From NCBI GenBank assembly GCA_946480995.1, contig CAMLMF010000008.1, positions 1 through 18,069 on the forward strand: a stretch of 18,069 nucleotides of DNA. The letters are read 5' to 3'. Positions 1 to 8,124 of the stretch are shown here, in pieces (the first letter of the stretch is position 1; every line of letters begins with the position of its first letter). The notes beneath the pieces were generated by a model. It did not search any database. It worked only from the letters and a program-made list of their open reading frames with translations, and was not told the origin of the DNA. Both the position numbers and the translations under genes were made by a program. Origin of the DNA: an uncultured Bdellovibrio sp. (lineage in GTDB: Bacteria; Bdellovibrionota; Bdellovibrionia; Bdellovibrionales; Bdellovibrionaceae).

Positions 1-146
1 AGTTTAGCCACTTCTTCACTTTCCACGAACTGAGCCGCTGACTGAGAAGACTTGCCCTCTAGAATGCTCATGAGGTCGTCTTCGGCGTGGGCCGCATGTG
101 CCCCCACAAGCAACGAAGTTACGACAAGTGATTTTACTAGCATCAT
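1..146 (-). CDS. Secreted protein, N-terminal part only (runs off the left edge)
   Basis: The reading frame stays open from an ATG at 146 down to base 1, giving 48 codons plus two bases. The first 21 residues form a signal peptide: MMLVK, a hydrophobic core (SLVVTSLLVGA), then HAAHA before EDD. The mature part begins EDDLMSILEGKSSQSAAQF, followed by an acidic stretch. The start overlaps the stop of the preceding outer-membrane-protein gene as ATGA, so translation is probably coupled and this is the ninth visible gene of the envelope-motor operon. The ATGATG double start also occurs in two other genes of this operon. Too little is visible to assign a family. A periplasmic or outer-membrane component of the same complex is the natural guess from position. 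The frame was read directly from the sequence and is clear. Confidence 0.75.
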   Translation of the reverse strand, partial: MMLVKSLVVTSLLVGAHAAHAEDDLMSILEGKSSQSAAQFVESEEVAK

Positions 147-850
147 AACATCCAACCCATTTGTACAGAAGCCACACCCGTCATGATATCTTCATTACGG
201 CTATAGTATTCTGCTTTGTATTGTTGTGCGCGATATTCAAAGCGCGTTGTTAGATTTTGATTCATCCAAAAACCAATGCCTACACCGGCTGTCATGACTG
301 GCACAGAAGCATTTGAAAGCTCCATGGTTCCGTATCCACCCATAAGGTAGGTATCAAAGTGCGCAACACCCCAACTGCCGAAGCTTAATTTACCGACGAT
401 CGGGTACCAGTTCACAAGTCCCAACATTTCGCTTTTTTGGTAAATAACTTGTGGGAAAAGATAATTTGGGTCCTTCGGATTCGCTTCCGCCGCTGCCGTA
501 GCACGCGCGACCATGTTCTTACCTTCAGGAGTCAAATTATTGAACGAGTAGTTGTATTTCACTCCCACACTCCACTTTGGCGTGATGTGATAGTGCACAT
601 TCAAGCCCGCGTTCGTAGTGCGGTTGTAACTGTCGCCGCCGAAAACACCAGAAAACTCTGGTGCGAATTCAAAACGATTCGTGCGGTTTGAAAAACGGTT
701 TTGCACAACTTCGTTTTCCACTTCCGGGTTTAAAGCTTTAGCTTTCATATAAAGAGCTTCGTTGCCGCCGAAAGAATCTAATTCCTGTTCAACTTGAGCA
801 AAGGCCATTGAAGATAAAAATAGTGCTGCAAGGAAAGTTACTGATCTCAT
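143..850 (-). CDS. Outer membrane beta-barrel protein of the gliding-motor-type operon
   Basis: A 235-aa protein with a signal peptide (MRSVTFLAALFLSSMAFA, cut before QVEQ). After a short charged stretch it shows alternating polar and aromatic strands typical of a small outer-membrane barrel: NRFEFAPEFSG, GLNVHYHITPKWSVGVKYNY, FDTYLMGGYG, GVGIGFWMNQ, TTRFEYRAQQY. It ends in the hydrophobic run SVQMGWML. The layout, with NRxxRFEFxP near the start and YPIVGKLSFG in the middle, recalls the outer membrane beta-barrel family found with Agl/Glt-type motor genes in myxobacteria and Bdellovibrio; this is from memory of the family. The start overlaps the stop of the upstream lipoprotein gene by 4 bp (ATGA), and the stop overlaps the next start the same way. 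It probably provides the outer-membrane end of the complex. Confidence 0.8.
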   Translation of the reverse strand: MRSVTFLAALFLSSMAFAQVEQELDSFGGNEALYMKAKALNPEVENEVVQNRFSNRTNRFEFAPEFSGVFGGDSYNRTTNAGLNVHYHITPKWSVGVKYNYSFNNLTPEGKNMVARATAAAEANPKDPNYLFPQVIYQKSEMLGLVNWYPIVGKLSFGSWGVAHFDTYLMGGYGTMELSNASVPVMTAGVGIGFWMNQNLTTRFEYRAQQYKAEYYSRNEDIMTGVASVQMGWML

Positions 851-2004
851 GGAGTTGCCGCCTTTACTGTAAAGGAAACTACGTGGTCTGTAGTTGATTT
901 AATCATTTTATAAGTGCCAATATTGTCCACTTTATATCTTAAAGAATATCTGCCTGGCACCGCCGTTGAAGCGTCAAAAGTGCCGGCACAATCAATTTGA
1001 TATTTCGTTGTGTAAGAGCGGTTGCAGGCAAATGTACTGCCCGGCAAGATCAACGTGACGTCGTCTTGAGAAACCATTTCCAAAGTTCCCAAGTTAGACG
1101 GGTCATAGATCGTGTAGCTGACTTGCATTTTTTCGCCCACTGTTAAAGTTGGCAAAGTTGTTTGCGTGATTCTTGTCGGACGCATACGACCTTCGGCTTC
1201 GAACTCTGTGTCGTAGACTTCGGACATCACACCGTGCTTAGAAACTGTTGAAACACCAAAACAATAGCGACCACCCACAAGATTGTCAGCTTTGCCTAAA
1301 TCCAAAGTCACTTCGCCCTGGAATTTACCTGGAGCATTAGGAACATTTGTAACTCGGCCCGCTTTAGCTAGGTAAACCGCAGTTTCGCCGTAATAGTTCT
1401 TCGTGCATTCGCTGATAAGAACTTTAACGTCCATCGCGGCCATCGCATCAATGTCTTCAATCGCGAAAAGAAACTTATAAGTGCTGCCAACAACGATTTT
1501 TCCCGTTGGCTTCGTCACTGAATTGATGATTGGCTGAGTGTATGTGTTAGCGATCGTCATTGGGATCGTTTTTTTCTCGACCATTCTTACTGGGTATTTT
1601 TCAGAAGGACGCGTGACCAACGTCGCTTGCAGATTTAACAAGACAGAGTTTGCGCTGCCGACTTTTACTTTTGTCGGAGTCCACACAAAATCACCTGTTG
1701 CTGCATCATACGTCGCATCTGGAAATTCGCCCATGTTATCGATCGTCAAATCGAACTCAAGACCTTCGACCATCACTCGACCTTGAACTTTGAATTCCAA
1801 AGAAGAACCGACGCGACCATTGATTGAATCCGGAGCATCAATTTGTAAAGCTTCTTTATCAAACGGGTCTTCTGGTTTTGGTTTTTGCGCTTCAGGTGGT
1901 TTGCCGTTCACGATTGTGTCTGGTGCACCTTTGATTGGGTTTTGTTCTAATTCACAACCCGATAAAAGCATCATGCCTGCTAAAATAACGATTAGTAATT
2001 TCAT
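847..2004 (-). CDS. Lipoprotein with Ig-like domains
   Basis: A 385-aa protein with a clear lipoprotein signal: MKLLIVILAGMMLLSGC, a canonical LSGC lipobox with Cys17 as the lipidated residue. A Pro/Lys-rich linker (residues about 20-50) is followed by a beta-sandwich region of the putative-Ig/cadherin-like type, seen in FPDATYDAATGDFVWTPT at about residues 93-110. Further beta-rich repeats run to the C-terminus (KPTGKIVVGSTYKFLFAI; LPTLTVGEKMQVSYTIYD). There are internal cysteines but no catalytic motif. The start lies two bases after the stop of the AgmX-like gene, and the 3' end overlaps the barrel gene by 4 bp. It is likely a periplasmic or outer-membrane-anchored structural subunit linking the TonB-like arm to the barrel; this role is inferred from operon position and domain type. 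Confidence 0.8.
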   Translation of the reverse strand: MKLLIVILAGMMLLSGCELEQNPIKGAPDTIVNGKPPEAQKPKPEDPFDKEALQIDAPDSINGRVGSSLEFKVQGRVMVEGLEFDLTIDNMGEFPDATYDAATGDFVWTPTKVKVGSANSVLLNLQATLVTRPSEKYPVRMVEKKTIPMTIANTYTQPIINSVTKPTGKIVVGSTYKFLFAIEDIDAMAAMDVKVLISECTKNYYGETAVYLAKAGRVTNVPNAPGKFQGEVTLDLGKADNLVGGRYCFGVSTVSKHGVMSEVYDTEFEAEGRMRPTRITQTTLPTLTVGEKMQVSYTIYDPSNLGTLEMVSQDDVTLILPGSTFACNRSYTTKYQIDCAGTFDASTAVPGRYSLRYKVDNIGTYKMIKSTTDHVVSFTVKAATP

Positions 2005-2006
2005 TT

Positions 2007-3146
2007 TTACCCCTGACCTTGTCTACGTAGAACAAATGGATAAGTTACTTTCACGTCCACACCACCTTGCGGTAATGGGAACTTCCATGTTTTTAAACGC
2101 ATCGTAATGCAGTCTTCGACACCTTTGTTGGCCATCGAAGAACTTTCAACTGCAGCCGACTTCACTAAGCCATTGCCACCGATAGTGAAACCCATCGCGA
2201 CACGACCGTTCAAGTTTGGCGTGCCTTGCAACGCTTGCTCATAACAAAAACGCACTTGGCCCAAGTTGCGACGGATGACTTCGTCAATCGCCATTTTATC
2301 TAAACCTTGCGCGACTTCAGCTTCAGCACCCAGTGGAACCGGAGCACCCCCAGCAGCACCAACTAATGATAAACTGCCGTAACCTGCCTGACCGCCGCCT
2401 TTACCTTTAGTGCCGTAACCGCCACCGCCGTTGATATTTGCGCCCGCGCCCAAAGGAGCTGACGTAATACCTTTACCGTACAATGAAGTTTGCACACCTC
2501 CGCTGCCGGCTGTGCCACCAAGACCCACGCCCGCAGTTGTGTTCGCAGCACCAAGGTTTAAACCTCCGCGCTGTTTACCAGACCGCAAACTGCCCAGAGC
2601 CGACAAAGCTCCCGAACGTTTTACCAGTTCCGCGCGTTTTGTCGGTGCTTTTACGGCTGTTGGGTCCGCTAAGTTGGTGTTTACTGTCGTTGGCAAAGTC
2701 TGCTGTTGCAGCTTCTGCGCCTTGGTATTCACGATTTTAACGACTTGCTGTTTTAACTCTTCGTTCACTTTCGCATTTTCACGCGGAGCAAACTGAATGA
2801 TTGAAAGAATCACTAAAAAGACTCCGGCAGCCAAAACCATGGAAGCCTTAAGGTCTCTTTTGCCATCTTCCTTAACAGAACCATCCGTCTTAACAGTCGT
2901 TACTTCATTCACGACACGCAAAGATCCGAAATTTCCTAATGGCAACCTTTTAGAAGCCATTTCATCAAAATCAAGATCCGCGATGGTTGAAAATTTAATT
3001 TTATTTTTCTCAAGGGCTGACGTGTCCGTCACAACCTCAAGACGGCGCGTATCCATACGCTGAATCACCACTGCTTTTTTTTCCGTAACTGGAATCTGGC
3101 GTGTGATGTTCCCTGCTTTATCTTCAATAATTAAGCTTAAACTCAT
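2007..3146 (-). CDS. TonB-like envelope-spanning protein with AgmX/PglI C-terminal domain
   Basis: A 379-aa protein in four parts. Residues 1-100 are a cytoplasmic beta-rich domain. Residues 101-119 are one transmembrane helix (ASMVLAAGVFLVILSIIQF). Residues 120-280 are a periplasmic spacer that becomes very Gly-rich at about 194-262 (GGGYGTKGKGGG). Residues 281-375 are a TonB-like C-terminal domain with the AgmX/PglI pattern: VIRRNLGQVRFCYEQAL, GRVAMGFTIGGNGLVKSA, CITMRLKTWKFPLP, and a final VTYPFVLR. The two cysteines (Cys301, Cys346) match the pair seen in this family. Proteins of this type (AgmX, also called GltJ, in Myxococcus) bridge the inner-membrane motor to the outer membrane. It starts with an ATGA overlap to the small upstream gene. 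No FHA or zinc-ribbon motif is obvious at the N-terminus, so it is not a full-length AgmX. Confidence 0.88.
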   Translation of the reverse strand: MSLSLIIEDKAGNITRQIPVTEKKAVVIQRMDTRRLEVVTDTSALEKNKIKFSTIADLDFDEMASKRLPLGNFGSLRVVNEVTTVKTDGSVKEDGKRDLKASMVLAAGVFLVILSIIQFAPRENAKVNEELKQQVVKIVNTKAQKLQQQTLPTTVNTNLADPTAVKAPTKRAELVKRSGALSALGSLRSGKQRGGLNLGAANTTAGVGLGGTAGSGGVQTSLYGKGITSAPLGAGANINGGGGYGTKGKGGGQAGYGSLSLVGAAGGAPVPLGAEAEVAQGLDKMAIDEVIRRNLGQVRFCYEQALQGTPNLNGRVAMGFTIGGNGLVKSAAVESSSMANKGVEDCITMRLKTWKFPLPQGGVDVKVTYPFVLRRQGQG

Positions 3147-3406
3147 TGTGCTTTTACCTCACCTAAAGTCGCTGATTGTTTCATGCGATCTTTAAAATCC
3201 GTACGGACACCAATTAAGCTGTTTAAAACTTTGTCTTCTTCGACTGTTGTTACAGCCTCGTCAGAGAAGTGATATTGACCGCTGACCAAAAGGTCTTCGA
3301 AGTTCATATCTTGGGATTTTTTTGCTGGAGCTTTTGTCGCCTCTGGAGCGGCTAAAGCAGTCCCTGCTGTCATCCCTATTATAAGCACCAACGCATATTT
3401 CATCAT
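3143..3406 (-). CDS. Small secreted protein of the motor operon, family unknown
   Basis: An 87-aa protein with a good signal peptide (MMKYALVLIIGMTAGTALA, cut before APEA). A short Ala/Lys-rich linker (PEATKAPAKKSQ) precedes a compact mature region of about 55 residues: MNFEDLLVSGQYHFSDEAV, then TTVEEDKVLNSLIGVRTDF. It has no cysteine after the signal peptide, so it is not a lipoprotein, and no second hydrophobic segment. Its start overlaps the TPR gene stop and its stop overlaps the AgmX-like start, both as ATGA, so it is translationally locked between two structural components. I do not recognise a named family. The placement suggests a periplasmic adaptor or chaperone made in fixed ratio with its neighbours. 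Confidence 0.78.
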   Translation of the reverse strand: MMKYALVLIIGMTAGTALAAPEATKAPAKKSQDMNFEDLLVSGQYHFSDEAVTTVEEDKVLNSLIGVRTDFKDRMKQSATLGEVKAQ

Positions 3407-6393
3407 TGCTGGATCCCTTTCACTTCACTGTCTTTTTTTGCCAGATTTGCTAAACGTCCTTCAAGGTATTCCACCATGCTTTTACGTTGAGCTTTTCTTT
3501 CTAATGCAATCACGTCTTGGATCGCACTAGGGGCAAATGGATTTTGTTTCAAATGAGTGCGCGCTTTTTCAAGTTCTGCCAAAGACGGTTTTTGCACCGT
3601 GCCTTCCATCACTTTCATTTCAGCCAACGCTCCTGACCAGGTCGCCTTTTGGTCTGCTGGTGCAATGGCCGCTAAGGCTTCCACTTCTTCCATCGTGAAC
3701 TTAGCCCACGCGTGGTTTTGTGCCGCAAAAGTTTTATAAGAATCCAAGGCTGCTTTCTGCGCCCAGAATTCTTTTACTTTTGTTTCTGCCATCGTCGCGG
3801 TCGTTTGGTTCGGCGACACTTGTTGCGATAAGATCGACAAGTATTCATTTTCTTGATCTGGTGTTAAACCTGTCGGCATAGGTAAAGCCAAAGCCTCATT
3901 GTAGAAGCGCATATTTTCTTTAGCCACCAAGTCTAAGCTTAATAATTGCGAAGACCAGTCGCCTAAAGCAATCGTGCGATTTGCCAATGCATCGGCTTTT
4001 TCCAACAACTTCACGCGGGCTTTCAAACCCACGGCAATCGCTTTTTGATTTTTCGTATCGATTTGGTGAGCCGCCAACTGAGAAGCCAAAGCTTTCACTT
4101 CACCCAAAGTCAGGATCTTTTCGATCATTACGAACGCATCTTGTTTTGAAGTGCCTTTGTCTTTTAAAGCTCTTTCCAAAACTTTTTGATCACGTGTTGC
4201 TGCGTAAACATCTAACGAAGCGCGAGCAAAAAGACCTGCGTTGTTCTTGAAGTACGATTTGTAAGCTTCAAGATCTTTCACCGGAGTTTTCGACAAACGA
4301 ATCAATTGAGTCGCAATCAAAGCCTTCTTTTCGTCGTCTTTAGACTGCTTCAAGTATTGAGAGTAATAAGCCGCAGGGCTTTTATCTGCCAATTCAGAGT
4401 AAAGAGCTAACTTGAGGACTCTTTCATCTTGCGACAAAGTACCAAACTTCATTTGTTCTGCCGCAGCCAAAGCTGTGGCGAAATCAAGCTCTAGTTCTGC
4501 GAACCACACTTTGCGACCCAGAGCGAATTCTTTTTCTTCAGCCGTCAAAGACGGTTCACGTAAAAGGTCTTCAGTAGCTACGCGCGCTTCTGTGATCTTA
4601 TTCACTTTTTCACTGAGCAGGATTTTATTTTTCAAGAACGTCTTACGATCTTCAGACGTCGCCCCCGCCATATTGAAGCTTGCTAAAGCTGTCAACGCTT
4701 GGTCCGGCTGAGCTTCTGCTAACTTCGCGGACTGAGTTAAGATCGATTTTTGTTGGATATGTTGGAAGTCCGTTTTCTTTTCAGCAAACTTCCCGGCAAA
4801 TTCCGCCGACCACGTTTGAATGCGCGCATCGTCTTTTAACAATGCCAAAGCATCCAAAGACAATTCCGCTGCTTGCAATTTGATTTGCGCGGAACCTTTG
4901 CCATTCACGGCGAGATCTTTCAACTGATCTGCGGCCGTTGCGTAATCACCCTTTTGGTAAATCGCATAGGCTTTTTGGTATTGCACATCGAAAGTTTTTT
5001 GTTTTAAAAGCGAAGTCGTTAAGTATTCGTCTTGCGCGGTTAACAACAATTTATCGTCTTTCGCTTTTTCGGCGTTTTCGATTCCCAAAAGCAAGTTTTT
5101 CTCTAACTTTTCAGCTTGAGATTTTTGTTGTGCGGAATCTTTTTCAACTGAATGTTTTGCTAAGATGACTTTGTTCGCAGACGAAGTCCATTGGTAAGCC
5201 AAAGCATAGTTACCCGCTGTTGCTGCCGCTTGTGCACCCCAGACGTACATGTCTTCATCATTTGTGAATACACGGAAGTATTCTTGGTAAGCTGCTAATA
5301 ATTCAGGGCTCGCCTTGGTGTTTTCCAAACGATTCCAACCAACAACAAGTTGGCGCAAACCTTTAGCTGATTCGTCACAAGTTTCCACCGTGCAACCAGT
5401 GCCACTCCAAAGACCTAGAGCTGCTGAATATGACTTAGCTGACGCTGGAACATCTTTAAGATCAAATTGCAACTGCGCCATACGCACAAGGGCTTCTAAA
5501 CGACCCTTTGGATCTGCTTGCTTTTGATAAACAAAATCCCAGGTTTTCAAAGCTTGGTCTTTTTGTCCAAGACGCAGTCCTTCTCGTGCAAGCAAAGTGA
5601 TTTGCTGCATTTTGAAAGCTTCTGGAGTCAAAGCGTATAAAGCTTCGGCATCGCCGGGCTTAATCCCGCGTGTTGCCATGAAGGTCGCCAGATCGCGCGA
5701 CACTTCTTCCAAGAATTGCACGTCCGCCACACCACGATTGGAAGCCATTCGTGATTGATATTTTGGATTTTTTAAAACTTCTTGCAGCTGTACAATGGCA
5801 CCGTCAATATTTTGCAAACGGAACGCACACCAAGCTTTGCGATAAGCCGCAAGCCCCAAAGAACTGCCCTGCCCCGCCGTCAACATTTTGTCGTAAAGAC
5901 CTTCTGCCGTTTTAAAGTCACCCTTACGGTAAGCCATTTCTGCTAAAGAAAGATGCGCCTCTGCAATGTCTATTGGTGAAGCTGAAACAGAAAGCATTGT
6001 TTGATAGTTTTTATCAGCCAATTCATTATTGCCTTGCAACTCGTACAAGCGCCCCATTTGTAAATGGATTTTCGCCACGGAACCTGCTGGCATTTTTGCC
6101 AAAGCTTCAGAGTAAAAATTCAAAGCTTTTTCACGGTCTTTTTCGCCCGCTTTACATACCACACAGCCATCCGCCAATTCTTTCATCGAAAGTTGGCGTG
6201 CGCGCTCAGCATGTAAATCCGCAAGACGTAAAAGCACGGAAGCTCGTGCTGGATCAGCAGGAGCTAGGCCCAATTGTACTTGGGTCAATTTTTGAATTAG
6301 GAGGTCTTGTGTGGACCCAGCTGCCGACGGCGATTGCGCGTGCGCAGCTGCTGCCATAGATAAGGAAATTGCTATTATTTTCTTTTTCATCAT
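3403..6393 (-). CDS. Large secreted TPR-repeat protein of the motor complex
   Basis: A 996-aa protein with a signal peptide (MMKKKIIAISLSMAAAAHA, cut before QSPS). The rest is almost wholly alpha-helical with TPR-like repeats, most readable in the first third: VAKIHLQMGRLYELQGNNEL, AEAHLSLAEMAYRKGDFKT and GLAAYRKAWCAFRLQNIDGA, at about residues 104-205. The later two thirds keep a degenerate helical-repeat character (for example AYAIYQKGDYATAADQLKDL). A CxxC pair (Cys77, Cys80) sits before the first clear repeat. The start is preceded by AGGGGG six bases upstream. The gene follows the second ExbD-like gene by 24 bp and its stop overlaps the small gene after it. Large periplasmic TPR proteins accompany the Agl/Glt motor in Myxococcus and probably act as a periplasmic scaffold. 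The scaffold role here is inference; the TPR and export calls are direct. Confidence 0.85.
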   Translation of the reverse strand: MMKKKIIAISLSMAAAAHAQSPSAAGSTQDLLIQKLTQVQLGLAPADPARASVLLRLADLHAERARQLSMKELADGCVVCKAGEKDREKALNFYSEALAKMPAGSVAKIHLQMGRLYELQGNNELADKNYQTMLSVSASPIDIAEAHLSLAEMAYRKGDFKTAEGLYDKMLTAGQGSSLGLAAYRKAWCAFRLQNIDGAIVQLQEVLKNPKYQSRMASNRGVADVQFLEEVSRDLATFMATRGIKPGDAEALYALTPEAFKMQQITLLAREGLRLGQKDQALKTWDFVYQKQADPKGRLEALVRMAQLQFDLKDVPASAKSYSAALGLWSGTGCTVETCDESAKGLRQLVVGWNRLENTKASPELLAAYQEYFRVFTNDEDMYVWGAQAAATAGNYALAYQWTSSANKVILAKHSVEKDSAQQKSQAEKLEKNLLLGIENAEKAKDDKLLLTAQDEYLTTSLLKQKTFDVQYQKAYAIYQKGDYATAADQLKDLAVNGKGSAQIKLQAAELSLDALALLKDDARIQTWSAEFAGKFAEKKTDFQHIQQKSILTQSAKLAEAQPDQALTALASFNMAGATSEDRKTFLKNKILLSEKVNKITEARVATEDLLREPSLTAEEKEFALGRKVWFAELELDFATALAAAEQMKFGTLSQDERVLKLALYSELADKSPAAYYSQYLKQSKDDEKKALIATQLIRLSKTPVKDLEAYKSYFKNNAGLFARASLDVYAATRDQKVLERALKDKGTSKQDAFVMIEKILTLGEVKALASQLAAHQIDTKNQKAIAVGLKARVKLLEKADALANRTIALGDWSSQLLSLDLVAKENMRFYNEALALPMPTGLTPDQENEYLSILSQQVSPNQTTATMAETKVKEFWAQKAALDSYKTFAAQNHAWAKFTMEEVEALAAIAPADQKATWSGALAEMKVMEGTVQKPSLAELEKARTHLKQNPFAPSAIQDVIALERKAQRKSMVEYLEGRLANLAKKDSEVKGIQQ

Positions 6394-6417
6394 CGAGACC
6401 CCCTCTGTCCCTACTTA

Positions 6418-6915
6418 CTACTTCAATACGACGGCAAATTTAATATCGCTGTATCCTGCCTGGTTCATCCCCAGTATCACCTGGTTCAGAAACTCGTATT
6501 TCACGCGGCGGTCCGCTTGGATTGTCGCAACCCCTGGGAACGCTTCGTTCGGATGAAGCTCTTGATATTTTTTGCGCAGCTCTAAAAGCTCAGCCGTAAT
6601 CGAATTGGCATCGACCAATTTATCTTCGACATACAGTTTGCCTTCGTCGATTTTGATTACTGGATTACGTTCTAAAACCGCAGCCAAACTTGCTTTTGGC
6701 AACTCTTGGTTTTTACCAATCATCAAAATTTCGCCGGTGCTGGAGAAATTCATTAAAAGGAAGATCACAAGAATAGAAAAGGCATCAATTAGCGCCGTCA
6801 AAAGAAGATCGGCTGCTACTTGTCTTTTCATCTTTGCTCCGCGCGGACTGATAATAGAGTGGCCCTCTAAAGTCCCCGTCAGAACTGATGTCTTTAAAAT
6901 ACCATCAGAAATCAC
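6418..6915 (-). CDS. ExbD/TolR-like proton-channel subunit 2
   Basis: A 165-aa protein with the ExbD/TolR plan: a cytoplasmic N-terminus, one transmembrane helix (ADLLLTALIDAFSILVIFLL, about residues 35-54) carrying the essential membrane Asp (Asp44 in ALIDAF), then a periplasmic domain of about 110 residues that ends AGYSDIKFAVVLK. The periplasmic domain has the usual ExbD feature of a residue-bridging strand (GVATIQADRRVKYEFLNQV). The start is GTG at 6915, with GGGGG six bases upstream overlapping the end of the preceding ExbD-like gene. Its N-terminal tail (about 34 residues before the helix) is longer than in the first copy. It corresponds in position to one of the two TolR-like subunits (AglQ/AglS) of the Myxococcus gliding motor. 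Confidence 0.88.
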   Translation of the reverse strand: MISDGILKTSVLTGTLEGHSIISPRGAKMKRQVAADLLLTALIDAFSILVIFLLMNFSSTGEILMIGKNQELPKASLAAVLERNPVIKIDEGKLYVEDKLVDANSITAELLELRKKYQELHPNEAFPGVATIQADRRVKYEFLNQVILGMNQAGYSDIKFAVVLK

Positions 6916-6925
6916 AAATCACCCC

Positions 6926-7381
6926 CTATAAAGGAGAAACGCCCAGATCTGTCATCCCGCTTTTTTTCAACTTATCCATCACGTCGATAATTTCTTCGTA
7001 CGCAGTGGAAGCTGTCGGTTGAATCAGACCAGTATTAATAGCTGGATCGACTTGACGTAAATTCGCCAAAGCCTTTTCCAGCTCTTCCCAGTTCACTTTA
7101 CTGTCGTGTTGAGCAACGCGAAACTTACGCAAGTTCGCCGGGACCATGGAGCTCTGTTGAACTTCAAGGTCAAGGTCGCCTTGCGCGGTCATGCGTATCC
7201 ACACAAGAGGACTTTTTTTCGTGTCCTCTTGCGCTTGGCCGCCGACAGCTTGTTTCACGTCCATCGATCCGACATTCAACCACACTGCTGTGATCAAAAG
7301 AAAACAGATCGACACTGACAACAAGTCAATGAACGGGATCAGGTTCACTTCAAAATCTAAATGCTTCTTCGAGTGTTTCAT
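6926..7381 (-). CDS. ExbD/TolR-like proton-channel subunit 1
   Basis: A 151-aa ExbD/TolR-like protein. The cytoplasmic tail is short (MKHSKKHLDFEVNLIP). One transmembrane helix follows at about residues 14-35 and includes the conserved proton-carrying Asp19 in NLIPFIDLLSV. A periplasmic domain ends in the typical ExbD helix and strand (AYEEIIDVMDKLKKSGMTDL). It lies 16 bp after the TolQ/ExbB-like gene, with AGAGG before its ATG, and 10 bp before the second ExbD-like gene. The sequence is clearly different from the second copy outside the membrane Asp region, so the two are divergent paralogues rather than a recent duplication. Two TolR-type partners for one TolQ-type channel is the arrangement of the Myxococcus AglRQS motor. 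Confidence 0.9.
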   Translation of the reverse strand: MKHSKKHLDFEVNLIPFIDLLSVSICFLLITAVWLNVGSMDVKQAVGGQAQEDTKKSPLVWIRMTAQGDLDLEVQQSSMVPANLRKFRVAQHDSKVNWEELEKALANLRQVDPAINTGLIQPTASTAYEEIIDVMDKLKKSGMTDLGVSPL

Positions 7382-7397
7382 TAAAACCTCTTAAAGC

Positions 7398-8102
7398 TTA
7401 CGCGTTTACTTCGTGTTGGCGCTCTGATTTAGAAGTCTTGATTTGGTAAGAAGTGATTGGCTCGTAAGCGTAGCTCAACCAGTTGTAAACTTTCAATCCA
7501 CCTTGATTCAAATCTTCTGCCAAACGATTGGCGCGATTTTGCAAGATAGCGTAAGCAACCAAGGCTGGGATCGCTGCGATCAAACCGTAAGCTGTCGCAT
7601 TCATCGCCTCAGAAATACCCGCAGAAAGCAAAGACGCTTTTTCTGCAGGATTGGCAAACGCCACGGCCGCGAATGATTTGATCATACCTGTGATCGTACC
7701 AAGAAGACCTGTTAGGGTCGCAACGTTTCCTAGCATAGAAAGGAAAGCTGTGCGGTGATCAAGGTGTGCATTTTCTTCTAAAAGAACTTCATCCATTTTG
7801 CCTTGGATTTCTTCTTTGCCACCCAAGTTGCGAGCTGCCAATGCACCTGCTGCAATCGCGCGTGCTACTGGATTTGCCGGAGCTGCGGCTTGCGCTTTAG
7901 AGATAACTCCGTCCATGTCGCCACGGCGAATAGACTCTTCAAAGCCTAGTGCGAAATTAGTTTGTGTGATTTTACGACGGACGAAAAGCGCGTACGCTCT
8001 TTCGATCATGATTGCGATCGATACGACTTGGATAAGCAAAATTGGCCACATCCAAAATCCACCGTGTTGAAATGCTTGTGCTACTTTAGTTAGAAATTCC
8101 AT
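7398..8102 (-). CDS. MotA/TolQ/ExbB-family proton channel protein
   Basis: A 234-aa protein from the preferred start at 8102. That ATG has GGGGGG eight bases upstream, while a possible in-frame start at 8138 has no ribosome binding site and would add a non-hydrophobic tail. It has three transmembrane helices: about 16-34 (FWMWPILLIQVVSIAIMIE), 121-141 (LSMLGNVATLTGLLGTITGM) and 165-187 (EAMNATAYGLIAAIPALVAY). The last two carry the family signatures (TLTGLLGTITGM; NATAYGLIAAIP). A cytoplasmic loop of about 80 residues lies between helices 1 and 2. It is the first gene of the operon, followed 16 bp later by the first ExbD-like gene, and together they would form a proton-driven stator. The context points to an AglR-like motor subunit rather than TolQ of the Tol-Pal division system or ExbB of TonB uptake, since tolA, tolB, pal and receptor genes are absent here. 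Confidence 0.92.
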   Translation of the reverse strand: MEFLTKVAQAFQHGGFWMWPILLIQVVSIAIMIERAYALFVRRKITQTNFALGFEESIRRGDMDGVISKAQAAAPANPVARAIAAGALAARNLGGKEEIQGKMDEVLLEENAHLDHRTAFLSMLGNVATLTGLLGTITGMIKSFAAVAFANPAEKASLLSAGISEAMNATAYGLIAAIPALVAYAILQNRANRLAEDLNQGGLKVYNWLSYAYEPITSYQIKTSKSERQHEVNA

Positions 8103-8124
8103 TGTGATTCCCCCCACATGCAAA

